Source: Roseobacter sp. (lineage in GTDB: Bacteria; Pseudomonadota; Alphaproteobacteria; Rhodobacterales; Rhodobacteraceae). From it: a stretch of 64,000 nt of DNA. The DNA is taken from NCBI GenBank assembly GCA_015665415.1, contig JADFAE010000007.1:1-64000 (forward strand), written 5' to 3'. The position numbers were made by a program, and so were the translations under genes. This document shows, in pieces, positions 1 through 8,404 of the stretch. Every line of letters begins with the position of its first letter. The stretch's first letter is position 1. The notes under the pieces were generated by a model that was not told the origin of the DNA, made no database searches, and worked only from the letters and a program-made list of their open reading frames with translations.

Positions 1-242
1 CCGTCATGATATCACCCAAGAATTCGCATTTTTCCGGTCCAATTTCACCTGACCAAATATCGCAAAGACGGATCGCGGCTGGGCGCTACATATGTCGTCG
101 CGCCAAGGCACTTTCCGGGCAAAGAGAGTCAGACCTGGCCCCTAGGCAGGCCACAAGAGAGTAAAAATACCATGAGTAACGCATAAGGAGTCTGAACAAT
201 TTTAACCAATTCCGCCCCCATTCAGGGCTGTTCCCCCCATAG
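1..242. other. No recognisable gene
   Basis: All six frames are short and interrupted, and I recognise no protein family. Together with the next interval this looks like eroded DNA at the edge of the locus. An 81-residue minus-strand reading at 86-331 has no family signature and is not called. Confidence 0.4.
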
Positions 243-491
243 GCCGTCCCCGCGGGACCTCCATCCGGCCCCTTCCAAAACCTGTTCCGCCCGCTTGCGG
301 AGCTGCAGAAGTCCTGCGCCCTGGATTTCAAGCTCTATCGGGAGCTGCAAGACAGCGCCTTGCCCCAGACCGGCTGCCCCCCGGTCTACAAGGCTGAGCC
401 ACCTGCGGACACGCCGGGTAACACCTCCTCCTACGAGATAACCAATTGTTTTCTCATAGGAGGCGCACTTGAAAAGAATCTAGCCCTTTGA
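243..491 (+). pseudogene. Possible sulfotransferase C-terminal remnant
   Basis: An open plus-strand reading frame of about 82 codons runs from just after a stop at 240-242 to a TGA at 489-491. It has no plausible start codon or upstream coding continuation. Residues encoded at 297-350 read LAELQKSCALDFKLYRELQD, which resembles the C-terminal end of Sulfotransfer-type proteins, where a helix is followed by an Asp-X-X-Leu-Tyr motif. The frame converges on and overlaps by 12 bases the 3' end of the intact sulfotransferase on the other strand, so it may be the decayed tail of a second copy. The assignment rests on one short motif and is tentative. Confidence 0.3.
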
Positions 492-1370
492 TCTGGCTCT
501 CGGTCGGCGGGAGCGGGCAGGCATGTCCTGCGCCCATCCCTCTCGGGTGCTCAGACCAAGTGCAAACTCCTCCGGGTCGCGCGCCTGTGCGGCTGCCAGC
601 AGATCGGGTCCCGACATCAAAGCATAGCCAAAGTGCCCCATGATCTCAGGTACCTTTGCCAGACATTCTGTGGCGACCTCCGCTTCCTCCGGTTTCAAAA
701 ACCCGATCCCCCGGCAATATCCGGACTTGATACCCGTAAGGCCGGACCCCTTCTTGCCGCGAATGACCGCCTCCTTAAAAGGAAGGCCCAACCGGTCATT
801 GACCGCCCTCGGGTTGCTGGTGAATTCCTCATAGGAAATGAATGGGAAAAAGGGGTAGGCCTGCCTGATCTCGATGATCTTGCCGGCTCTTTTAAGCCAG
901 GTTTGAGCCGCGGCTTCGGGGCGCTTGTTATAGCGCCGCAGGCAGGAGGCAATATATTGGTATGGATTGCAGATGCTGATCAATGCGGAACTGTCCTCTC
1001 CAAAGACCGTCTTAATGTCTGGCACCCGCATCAGGTTGGGCGGAGAGGCCTCAATGAACATCTTTCCCGCTGCCAATGCTTCCCATTCCCCACGGATGAA
1101 CCTCCAATCAAACCTTTGAGATTCCTGCCAGTTAAGCGCGGACGGCGACTGACGCATGATATGCCGAACTGCCGGTGCCATTTGTCCTTCGTTGTTGCCG
1201 AAAGGGGGGAGGTATCCGCCAATCTGGCTGAGCAGATATTGCGACAATACGGTGGTGCCCGAATTGTTCGGGCAGAACAGAAACAAGAACTTCAAGCTCT
1301 TCAGATCCACCCAATCGCCATAAAAATTCCGCACGGTAATATCCTGCTGCAACGTCACATTATCCTTCAA
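480..1370 (-). CDS. Sulfotransferase-family protein
   Basis: This 296-residue protein has a 5'-phosphosulfate-binding-type loop at residues 33-40 (CPNNSGTT) after a hydrophobic strand, as in PAPS-dependent sulfotransferases. Length fits the family (about 250-350 residues). A second helix around residues 128-140 (ICNPYQYIASCLRRY) sits where the 3'-phosphate-binding segment normally lies. By family it would move a sulfuryl group from PAPS to a carbohydrate or lipid hydroxyl; the acceptor is unknown. It has no operon partner: a TetR gene lies upstream on the same strand and a decayed frame converges on its 3' end. Codon use is less GC-biased than in the polysaccharide locus, which suggests a different history. 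At least five further sulfotransferase-like genes occur between 12 and 22 kb. Confidence 0.7.
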   Translation of the reverse strand: MKDNVTLQQDITVRNFYGDWVDLKSLKFLFLFCPNNSGTTVLSQYLLSQIGGYLPPFGNNEGQMAPAVRHIMRQSPSALNWQESQRFDWRFIRGEWEALAAGKMFIEASPPNLMRVPDIKTVFGEDSSALISICNPYQYIASCLRRYNKRPEAAAQTWLKRAGKIIEIRQAYPFFPFISYEEFTSNPRAVNDRLGLPFKEAVIRGKKGSGLTGIKSGYCRGIGFLKPEEAEVATECLAKVPEIMGHFGYALMSGPDLLAAAQARDPEEFALGLSTREGWAQDMPARSRRPRARSKG

Positions 1371-1555
1371 TCACTTGTAATCCATTGATCAGAAATCTCA
1401 TACCCTCACGACGCACATCAGCCAACCCCTTCCTCACTGGGCTAGGCAAGGAGGGTGGCCCTGCTGAATTGCGCAGGGGGCCGTTTTCGATCAGACCCGG
1501 CAGCAATATCGGATGCCCCTCTCTCCTCAAGGCGCAGCAAAAGCAACCGCCTCCC

Positions 1556-2188
1556 TCACAGTCGCGTCGCCGCCCCGGAAGCTGCGACAGATCCCTTTTC
1601 ATCAAGCACCGATACGGCGAGATCGATAAAGGAGGTCAAACGCGTCATGTCTGCGCCAGCTCTTGCCATGCCGGTGATCGCAAGCGCCTGGCCGGTGAGA
1701 AAATGCGCCAGGGCTTCCACATTTAGGTCCCTGGCCAACTCCCCGCGCTCCAAGGCGGCCTCGAGACATTGGCGAAACACAAGGGACTGCCGATCTATCA
1801 AGGATTGACTAAAGTCACGTGGCTTTTCCGGCAGCTGATGAGCGTCCAGAAAGCTGGCAGATATAAAGCAGCCGTTGGGCAAGTCCGCACAGGTCACGGT
1901 CGAGGCAATGCCGATGAAAAGAGCCCGGAAAGAATCCGCAATCGGGGCTGGAGATTGCACAAGATCCGCCAGCATCGGTTCAGCGATCGTTTCAGAATAA
2001 TTCTGCAACGCCTTGATGAAGAGCTCCTCTTTATTTCCGAAATTCGCATAAAAGCCAGGCTTTGCCATTCCCGTCAGCTTTGACAGATCATTCAAACTGA
2101 TCTCGCTATATCCCGCTGTCCAAAAATTGCTCATCGCAATCTGCAAAATGTCTGCAGGGTTGGATTTTTGTGGCCTTCCACGCGGCAT
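1556..2188 (-). CDS. TetR/AcrR-family transcriptional regulator
   Basis: This 210-residue protein has the TetR layout. An N-terminal helix-turn-helix spans about residues 12-58 (a helix, then SLNDLSKLTGMAKPGFYANF, then KEELF), followed by an alpha-helical ligand-binding and dimerisation domain. The ATG at 2188 is preceded by AAGGAAG at a good distance, which supports the start. TetR proteins are dimeric DNA-binding repressors released by a small ligand. Its target is not obvious because both neighbours are unrelated: a sulfotransferase downstream and a broken transposase upstream. Two short palindromic words, ACCACTTGGT (2265-2274) and TACCAGGTA (2280-2288), lie in its AT-rich upstream region and could be part of an autoregulatory operator, but this is a guess. 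Confidence 0.85.
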   Translation of the reverse strand: MPRGRPQKSNPADILQIAMSNFWTAGYSEISLNDLSKLTGMAKPGFYANFGNKEELFIKALQNYSETIAEPMLADLVQSPAPIADSFRALFIGIASTVTCADLPNGCFISASFLDAHQLPEKPRDFSQSLIDRQSLVFRQCLEAALERGELARDLNVEALAHFLTGQALAITGMARAGADMTRLTSFIDLAVSVLDEKGSVAASGAATRL

Positions 2189-2293
2189 TTGACGTCTTCC
2201 TTAAATTAAATTCCAATCGGTATTTTATATATTGACGGTGCCACCTTCAATCGACAAATACAATACCACTTGGTGTTCCTACCAGGTAACATG

Positions 2294-2742
2294 TCAACAA
2301 ACCAAATGTGAGAGATCCCATGCCCCAAAGGCCACGGGTCGACCATACTGAAGCAGGTAGCTGTCCAGCGCCTCGAAATAGCTGAAGGAGCTTTCCGACT
2401 TCACAAAACGCAGCTCCATCAAGGTGCTGGTGGCATCATCGATGAAGACGAACAGGGTGCAGGGCGGGGCACGATCCTCAAACCAGCGATGATCCGAACC
2501 ATCGATCTGGATCAGCTCACCGTAGCATTCTCGGCCAAGCGTGGTTGGTGGAATGTTCGGCGATGTTTGCGCGATAGCCAAATTCCGTCCTCAATCATCC
2601 ATTTGCGCAAGGTCTCGCGAAAGATCGTCGATTTATGGCGCTTGAGGACACGCGCCATCTCTCTGACAGGCACCTTTGCATGCCTCCAACGTTCTATTCT
2701 GCGCCGTTCTGTGATAGATAGCTGGCTGTAAACACGCCCCAT
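2294..2742 (-). pseudogene. Chimeric, frameshifted transposase remnant (IS30-like head, ISNCY-like body)
   Basis: The first 43 codons from 2742 encode an IS30-type helix-turn-helix (MGRVYSQLSITERRRIERWR, then VPVREMARVLKRHKSTIFRE). At the Arg-Glu near 2614 the reading switches to sequence typical of ISNCY-group transposases (TLRKWMIEDGIWLSRKHRRT). That frame stops at 2512. Coding resemblance continues in another frame as GELIQIDGSDHRWFEDRAPP and VFIDDATSTLMELRF, part of a DDE catalytic core with the first Asp (IQIDG), up to GRPVAF near 2330. There it breaks off before the rest of the catalytic domain. So there is one family junction, at least one frameshift near 2535 and a 3' truncation. It cannot make active transposase. 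Confidence 0.75.
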
Positions 2743-2751
2743 AGTCGATTC

Positions 2752-2786
2752 CTCTTGTCAGTTAACATACTGTTTTATAACAAGAG
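2752..2786. repeat. Inverted repeat upstream of the transposase remnant
   Basis: CTCTTGT (2752-2758) and its exact complement ACAAGAG (2780-2786) flank an AT-rich core that itself starts GTTAAC and ends ATAAC. It lies just outside the transposase remnant, so it could be an eroded IS terminus or a hairpin. No matching copy was found at the other side of the remnant. Confidence 0.35.
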
Positions 2787-2872
2787 TCTCAGTTGAGGGT
2801 CGCGTGCTCCCCGCTACACAAACACATCCCTCGTAATACATATTATGTTAAAAACACTACCTCACTCTCATA

Positions 2873-5281
2873 TCAGAACAGAAAATCATCCGCCGTGATA
2901 TCGGCCAGCAGCAGCCCCTGCAACAGGATCTGACCATTGCCGGTCGCCACCAACACCCCGCTGGCAAGCTGGCTGATCTCCAGGTCCGAGAAATCATCCC
3001 CCGCCACCCCCATGCCGCTGAGGTCGATCAGATCCTCGCCGGGGGTGAAATCGAGGATCTCATCCTGGCCATGCACCTTGCCAAAGACAAAGCTATCCGC
3101 GCCGTCTCCCCCGGTGAGCCAATCACCGCCCATATCGCCCGACAGCTGATCATTGCCAGTGCCGCCAAACAGATTGTCGCGGCCGCGCCCCCCCTTGAGC
3201 ATATCATCCCCATTGTAACCCCAGGCCCAGTCGGGATCGGCGCCTCCCTTCAGGGTGTCATTGGCGGCGCCGCCCATCAGGCTGTCGCTGCCCGCCTGCC
3301 CCACCAGCAGATCGGCACCCTCCTCGCCCCAGAGCTGGTCATTCTCGGTGCCGCCGCGGATATCGTCATTGCCAAGACCGCCATAGAGGTGGTCCGCTCC
3401 CATATTGCCCTTGAGACTGTCATTGCCGGGACCGCCCCAGAGCGTGTCATTGCCCTTATGCCCCTGCACATCGTCATTGCCCTCATTGCCATAGAGCAGG
3501 TCATTGCCGCCGCCACCCAGCACCATGTCATCGCCGAGCTCGCCACAGACCGTATCCGCGCCCCAGCCGCCGCGCAGGATGTCATTGCCATCGCCGCCCA
3601 TCAGCTCATCGGCGCCGCCCTGGCCGCGCAGCTCATCATCGCCCCCCAGCCCCCAGATCCGATCCGCGCCACCACTGCCCTCCAGCAGATCGGCGCTGCC
3701 GCTGCCATAGGTGATATCCTCCGCAGCGCTATCCCCCAGCGCCAGCCGGTCGGCACTGTCAAACCGTCCATCGGGCCAGAGATCCTCCAGCGTCAAATCG
3801 GTGCCGCTGGCGCTCTGCACCACAATGCGGGTGCTGCCAAAGCGCAGCTCGAGGCCACCCGAGTGGCTGTGCTGCTGCAGCTGGGCCGGGCTGTAGAGCC
3901 CGGTAAAAAGCGACAGGTCCAGCCGGTCCTCGCCGGGGGTGAAATCCAATACCGTGATCGCGCCGCCGCCCGGGTCGGCAATTGCCCCCAGCGCAAAGAG
4001 ATCGGCACCCAGGCCGCCCGTCAGCCGGCTGCCCGCGCCACTGGCCACCAGGGTGTCATCGCCCCAGCCCCCCTGCAGGGTCACCGCGCCGCTGCCGCCC
4101 TGCAGCAGATCATCTCCGGCGCTGCCCTGCAGTGTTCCGGCCCCCTCCAGCAGACTGTGCTGCCCCCCCAGGTCGCCCAGATCCAGGGCCAGGCGGGATA
4201 TCCCGCCGCTGGTGCCCGAGCTCACATAGATCTCCAGCTGATCGCCCAGCAGGGCGCTCTCCAGCGCCGTCACATTCTGCAGCCCCAGCCCCGCCGCATC
4301 AGCCAGGCTGGTGACATGCATGAGCTGGCCCGAGGGCAGCAATCGCAACAGGCTGAGCCCATCATCCGCGCCAGCGGCCAGCACCAGCACATGGCCCTCG
4401 ACCACCACCAGTTCCAACAGCGACACCGCGCCAAAACGGGTGGCCAGGGTATCATTGAGCTGATCCACCAGCTGCAGGCTGCCATCCGCCGCCACCCGCA
4501 TCACCGAGAGGGAGCCGCTGCCCGCAGAGGCCAGCACCAGCCAATTGGCCCCATGGGCCTGGAGGCTTTGCAGCGCCGTCGGATCCGAGACCGGCAGGCC
4601 TTCGCTGATGCCCAGTTGGTCCGCCGCCTGCAGCGCCCCGCTCTCACTGTCGATGCGATAGCTGCGCAGCCCCTGACCCAAAGGATCCAGCGCAAACAGC
4701 AGCCCCGCCTCTGCCAGGATCTCCAGCCCGCTGCTGCCCGCGCCCGCAGCCGGCAGCTGATAGGCGCTATCCCCGCCGGTGGTGGCCAATTGAGCCTGAA
4801 CAGTTCCGCTCCCGTCCAGCCGCCAGCCCTGCAGCACCCCGCTTTCGGTGATGCCATAGACCAGGCTGTCACCGGCATGGGCCCCGGCGCTGAGCCCGCC
4901 CACAACCGATGTCTCCAATCCGCCCGCCGAGGCCGAGGCCAGACTTTGTGTCTGCTGGGCAGAGAGCGCGCCATTGCCGCCGATGTCATAAGACAGCAGA
5001 TCGCCACTGCTGCTGCCCTCAAACAGCAGTCGCATCTCGCCGCCGATCTCGCCCAGAGCAAAGGCCCCGGTGCCCAGGTCCGCCCCCTCGTGCCAATAGC
5101 GCTGCATCAGCTCAGGAGGGGCGGCGCTGCCATCCAGGCGAAACAGGCTGATGCCGCCATTCACCCCATTGACCGCATAGAGCCAGCTGCCGCTGTCGTC
5201 CTGCAACACCTCAAGATCGCGCAGATCGATGTCAAAGCGGTCGCTGCCGGTCTGAAAGCGCTGCAGAAACTGAAACTCCAT
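2873..5281 (-). CDS. RTX calcium-binding secreted protein with N-terminal propeller-like region
   Basis: This 802-residue protein lacks a Sec signal peptide. Residues 1 to about 370 are repetitive beta-strand sequence of the lactonase/propeller type, with recurring Tyr-Ala-Val and Leu-Ser-Val-Met-Arg-Val units. From about 385 to 420 and again from about 535 to 740 come glycine- and aspartate-rich nonapeptides of the GGxGxDxLx type, which form calcium-loaded parallel beta-rolls. The C-terminus (HGQDEILDFTPGEDLIDLSG, then a hydrophobic tail ending DDFLF) matches the type I secretion signals of serralysin-like proteins. The same ILDFTPGEDLIDLS-like phrase occurs earlier near residue 445. GGGGAGAG precedes the ATG at 5281. 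No type I transporter lies in the window, so export would depend on genes elsewhere. A role in the matrix or adhesion is inferred; no catalytic motif was seen. Confidence 0.85.
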   Translation of the reverse strand: MEFQFLQRFQTGSDRFDIDLRDLEVLQDDSGSWLYAVNGVNGGISLFRLDGSAAPPELMQRYWHEGADLGTGAFALGEIGGEMRLLFEGSSSGDLLSYDIGGNGALSAQQTQSLASASAGGLETSVVGGLSAGAHAGDSLVYGITESGVLQGWRLDGSGTVQAQLATTGGDSAYQLPAAGAGSSGLEILAEAGLLFALDPLGQGLRSYRIDSESGALQAADQLGISEGLPVSDPTALQSLQAHGANWLVLASAGSGSLSVMRVAADGSLQLVDQLNDTLATRFGAVSLLELVVVEGHVLVLAAGADDGLSLLRLLPSGQLMHVTSLADAAGLGLQNVTALESALLGDQLEIYVSSGTSGGISRLALDLGDLGGQHSLLEGAGTLQGSAGDDLLQGGSGAVTLQGGWGDDTLVASGAGSRLTGGLGADLFALGAIADPGGGAITVLDFTPGEDRLDLSLFTGLYSPAQLQQHSHSGGLELRFGSTRIVVQSASGTDLTLEDLWPDGRFDSADRLALGDSAAEDITYGSGSADLLEGSGGADRIWGLGGDDELRGQGGADELMGGDGNDILRGGWGADTVCGELGDDMVLGGGGNDLLYGNEGNDDVQGHKGNDTLWGGPGNDSLKGNMGADHLYGGLGNDDIRGGTENDQLWGEEGADLLVGQAGSDSLMGGAANDTLKGGADPDWAWGYNGDDMLKGGRGRDNLFGGTGNDQLSGDMGGDWLTGGDGADSFVFGKVHGQDEILDFTPGEDLIDLSGMGVAGDDFSDLEISQLASGVLVATGNGQILLQGLLLADITADDFLF

Positions 5282-5741
5282 GGCCTGTCTCTCCCCGGTT
5301 GCCCCCAGCCCTGCTGCGCCCCAGGACCACCTGAGACGCAGCGGGGGATAGCTTTTGTCATCCAGAGACAGGATCGCCGCGCCCCACGGCCAATTGCGGG
5401 ATCAAATTTGGGCGAAACAGCGGAGATTGTTTACAGATTGAAGACAATGCCTAAAGCCCTGAGGGCAGGAAACAATCCGCAGGCTTTCTTTCCGGATCAG
5501 AACCAATGCGGCGAGGTTTGCCGCCGCCTTGCAGCAGATTACCCGCTGCTGGCCGCCCCCTGCCCCTCCCATTTTTCCACCGGCGCTCTCCCTGGCGCTC
5601 TCCCTGGCGCACGCACTGGCAGCCACTCTTGTTGCAGGCTGCACGCGCGCCGCCTTAGCGCCGCCTTGACCCCCGCGCGCAATGCTGGCGGGCAATTCTA
5701 CTGTCGCTGCCCAGATCCCCTTGTTCAGGAACCCGCGCCCC
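5282..5741. other. Intergenic region with a short tandem repeat
   Basis: This lies between the divergent RTX and DUF2793 genes, so promoters for both are expected here, although I could not pick convincing -35/-10 boxes. A 12-base unit, GGCGCTCTCCCT, is repeated head to tail at 5582-5593 and 5594-5605 with a partial third copy. Nothing else is recognisable. Confidence 0.4.
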
Positions 5742-6926
5742 ATGTCCGAGACCTCTGCCATCCTCGCTCTGCCCTATCTGATGCCCTCGCAGGCGCAGAA
5801 ACATGTCACCCATAACGAAGCGCTGCAGCTGTTGGATGCGCTGGTGCAATTGCGCGTCACTGCCTTTGACGCCGAGACCCCGCCGCTGGACCCGGCCCTG
5901 GGCGCCGCCTATGCGCTGGGGGCCAGCCCCAGTGCCGCCTGGGCCGGGCAGGCCCAGGATCTGGCGATCTGGCAGGGCGAGGGCTGGCTGTTCATTCCGC
6001 CGCAACCCGGTTGGCGCGCCTGGGGGCAGGAGGCGGGCGAACTGCGGATCTGGCAAGGCAGCGCCTGGGAGCAGGTTCTGGGCCAGACCCAGAACCTGCC
6101 CCAGCTTGGCATCCAGACCAGTGCCGATGCCTCCAACCGGCTGGCGGTTGCCTCTGCGGCCAGCCTGTTCAGCCATGCAGGGGCAGGCCATCAGCTGAAG
6201 CTGAACAAAGCCGCCAGCGGCGACACCGCCGCACTGCTGATGCAATCCAACTGGGGCGGGCGCGCCGAGATCGGGCTGTTGGGCAATGATGATCTCAGCT
6301 TCAAGACCTCTGCCGATGGCAGCAGCTGGGGCACCGCGCTGGTGCTGACATCGGACGGCCATGCCGGCTTTGGCACCGCCAGCCCCACGGCGCATCTGGA
6401 GATTGCCGGCACCGGTTCGGATTATCTGATCGCCGGGGATGGCAGCGGCGCGGCCTTTCGACTGGCAGCAGATGGCAATGGCGCTTGTGATGGGGCCTGG
6501 TCGGGGGGCGGGGCGGATTACGCCGAATGGTTCGAATGGGTTGACGGCAACCCCGATGAGGAAGACCGCCGCGGCATCTCGGTGGTGCTGGAGGGGGCGC
6601 ATATCCGCCCGGCGCGCTCAGATGAGGACCCGATCGGGGTGATCAGCGCCGCCCCGGCCCTGATTGGCGATGGCGACCTGGATGAGTGGAAACAGCGCTG
6701 GCTGCGCGATGAGTTTGGCGCGCTCTTGCTGGATGCGGCGGGCCAGCGCCAGCAGAACCCCGATTATGATGCCGCCCAGCCCTATCGCCCCCGCAGCACG
6801 CGGCGCGAATGGGCCCTGGTCGGGCTTTTGGGCAAGCTGCGCCTGCGCGCGGGCCAGCCCCACAGCGCCTGCTGGCTGCCAATGCGCCAGATCTCAAAAG
6901 AGATCGAGGAATGGCTGATCCGCTAG
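5742..6926 (+). CDS. DUF2793 protein with a Peptidase_G2-like C-terminal domain
   Basis: The 394-residue reading starts at the ATG at 5742 (MSETSAILALPYLMPSQAQK); an ATG 60 bases upstream is possible but adds non-conserved sequence. Residues 1 to about 100 are the DUF2793 module with its diagnostic QAQKHVTHNEALQLLDALVQ. This module is common in alphaproteobacterial phage-tail and gene-transfer-agent-like proteins. From about residue 255 the protein changes to YAEWFEWVDGNPDEEDRRG, SVVLEG and WALVGLLGKLRLR, resembling the intramolecular-chaperone autoproteolytic domain (Peptidase_G2) of phage tailspikes. It stands alone, convergent with manC, with no other phage genes. A glycan-binding or glycan-processing role is possible from the setting but not shown. 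Confidence 0.7.
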   Translation: MSETSAILALPYLMPSQAQKHVTHNEALQLLDALVQLRVTAFDAETPPLDPALGAAYALGASPSAAWAGQAQDLAIWQGEGWLFIPPQPGWRAWGQEAGELRIWQGSAWEQVLGQTQNLPQLGIQTSADASNRLAVASAASLFSHAGAGHQLKLNKAASGDTAALLMQSNWGGRAEIGLLGNDDLSFKTSADGSSWGTALVLTSDGHAGFGTASPTAHLEIAGTGSDYLIAGDGSGAAFRLAADGNGACDGAWSGGGADYAEWFEWVDGNPDEEDRRGISVVLEGAHIRPARSDEDPIGVISAAPALIGDGDLDEWKQRWLRDEFGALLLDAAGQRQQNPDYDAAQPYRPRSTRREWALVGLLGKLRLRAGQPHSACWLPMRQISKEIEEWLIR

Positions 6927-6944
6927 AGATCAGCCATTGGCGAT

Positions 6945-8387
6945 TTACCCTTTGGCCCCCTGGCCGCGGGCATAGACATCCTCGTAGCGGATGATGTCAT
7001 CCTCGCCGAGATAACTGCCGGTCTGCACCTCGATCAGCACCATCGGCAGCTTGCCGGGGTTTTCCATCCGGTGCACCGCGCCCAAGGGAATATAGACCGA
7101 CTGGTTTTCGCTGAACAGCTGCACCTTGTCATCGACGGTGACCTTGGCGGTGCCTTCGACCACGATCCAGTGCTCTGAGCGGTGGTGATGGCTTTGCAGG
7201 CTCAGCGCCGCGCCGGGATGCACATGGATGCGTTTGACCTGAAACCGCTCGCCCACGGCGAGGCTCTCGAACCAGCCCCAGGGCCGGTGGTCCTTGGGGA
7301 ATTCCGTGGCCTGGCGCGCGCCCTTGGCTTTCAGCGCCGCAACCGCCTGTTTCACGTCCTGGGCGCGGCTGGCATCCGCCACCAGCACCGCATCCGGCAT
7401 CGCCACCGCAATCACATCTTTCAGCCCGATGCCAACCACCTCGAGACTGTCATCCTCTGAGCGCAACAGGCTGTCGTGACAATCGATGGCGCTGGCATTG
7501 CCGCTGGTGACCACGCCCTGATCATCCGGGCTGGCCTCGCGCCAGACCGCGTCCCAGCCGCCCAGATCGGACCAGCCCGCCGCAAAGGGCACCACCGTGA
7601 GGTTTTTGGCCTTTTCCATCACCGCATAATCGATGGAGATATCTTCCAGCGCCGCCCAGGCCGTGGGGTCGAGCCGGAAAAAGCCAAGATCGCTATGACC
7701 TGCCTGGATTGCGGCCTCAACCGGGGCCATCAGATCCGGCGCATGAGCGGCAAACCCGGCCAGAATGGTCTTGACCGAAAACAGGAAAATGCCGGCATTC
7801 CACAGGAAATTGCCCGAGGCCAGCATCGCCTCTGCCGTCTCGGCGTCGGGCTTTTCGACAAAGCGTTTGAGACCGATGGCGCGGGGCGAAAAATCGCCCG
7901 GATCCCCGGTCAGCTCGAGATAGCCATAGCCGGTTTCCGCATGGGTGGGCTTGATGCCAAAGGTGACGATCTGGCCCTGGGCGGCCGCCTCGCCTCCCAC
8001 CGCAACGGCGGCGCGAAAGGCGGCATCATCCGGCACCACGTGATCGGAAGGGGCCACCAGCATCAGCGCCTCCGGGTCCTGCTGGTGCAGCCACAATGCC
8101 GCCGCCAGCACCGCCGGCGCTGTATTGCGCCCGGCAGGCTCGATCAGGATGGCCCCAGGATCGATACCCGCCTCTGCCAGCTGCTCGGTGACGATAAAGC
8201 GGAAATCGGAATTGGTCAGCACCATGGGGGCTGCAAAGCCCGCACCGGCCAGCCGCTGGGCCGAGGCCTGAAACAGGGTGGTCTCGCCGACCAGGGGCAC
8301 AAATTGCTTGGGGTAGCTTTTGCGCGACAGCGGCCAGAGCCGGGTGCCGGAGCCGCCACACAATAGGACCGGGGTAATCTTTGCCAT
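6945..8387 (-). CDS. manC: Mannose-1-phosphate guanylyltransferase / mannose-6-phosphate isomerase
   Basis: This 480-residue protein has the full length of bifunctional type II GMP/PMI enzymes. The nucleotidyltransferase domain starts with the pyrophosphorylase signature at residues 10-28 (CGGSGTRLWPL, then SYPKQF). The C-terminal third is a cupin-fold isomerase domain with the metal-site segment HPGAALSLQSHHHRSEHWIV near residues 405-425. It converts mannose-6-phosphate and mannose-1-phosphate to GDP-mannose in the cytoplasm. It is the last gene of gmd-colC-colD-manC, 17 bases after colD, and so supplies the precursor that Gmd uses. The 3' end converges on the DUF2793 gene. Confidence 0.95.
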   Translation of the reverse strand: MAKITPVLLCGGSGTRLWPLSRKSYPKQFVPLVGETTLFQASAQRLAGAGFAAPMVLTNSDFRFIVTEQLAEAGIDPGAILIEPAGRNTAPAVLAAALWLHQQDPEALMLVAPSDHVVPDDAAFRAAVAVGGEAAAQGQIVTFGIKPTHAETGYGYLELTGDPGDFSPRAIGLKRFVEKPDAETAEAMLASGNFLWNAGIFLFSVKTILAGFAAHAPDLMAPVEAAIQAGHSDLGFFRLDPTAWAALEDISIDYAVMEKAKNLTVVPFAAGWSDLGGWDAVWREASPDDQGVVTSGNASAIDCHDSLLRSEDDSLEVVGIGLKDVIAVAMPDAVLVADASRAQDVKQAVAALKAKGARQATEFPKDHRPWGWFESLAVGERFQVKRIHVHPGAALSLQSHHHRSEHWIVVEGTAKVTVDDKVQLFSENQSVYIPLGAVHRMENPGKLPMVLIEVQTGSYLGEDDIIRYEDVYARGQGAKG

Positions 8388-8404
8388 CCTGTTTCTCTCT
8401 ATCT

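Noticed and set aside
633-1388. A 251-codon plus-strand ORF opposite the first sulfotransferase
   Set aside because: No family features; the minus-strand protein has a phosphosulfate-binding-type loop.
1457-1482. Hairpin GGCCCTGC...GCAGGGGGCC followed by GTTTT, first taken as a terminator
   Set aside because: Its T-run suits plus-strand transcripts, but both neighbouring genes read on the minus strand, and the stem has a two-base mismatch bulge.
3071-5815. A 914-codon plus-strand ORF antisense to the RTX gene
   Set aside because: Its composition is that of the reverse strand of a GC-rich repeat gene, with no family motif. The RTX reading is strongly supported, so this is a shadow.
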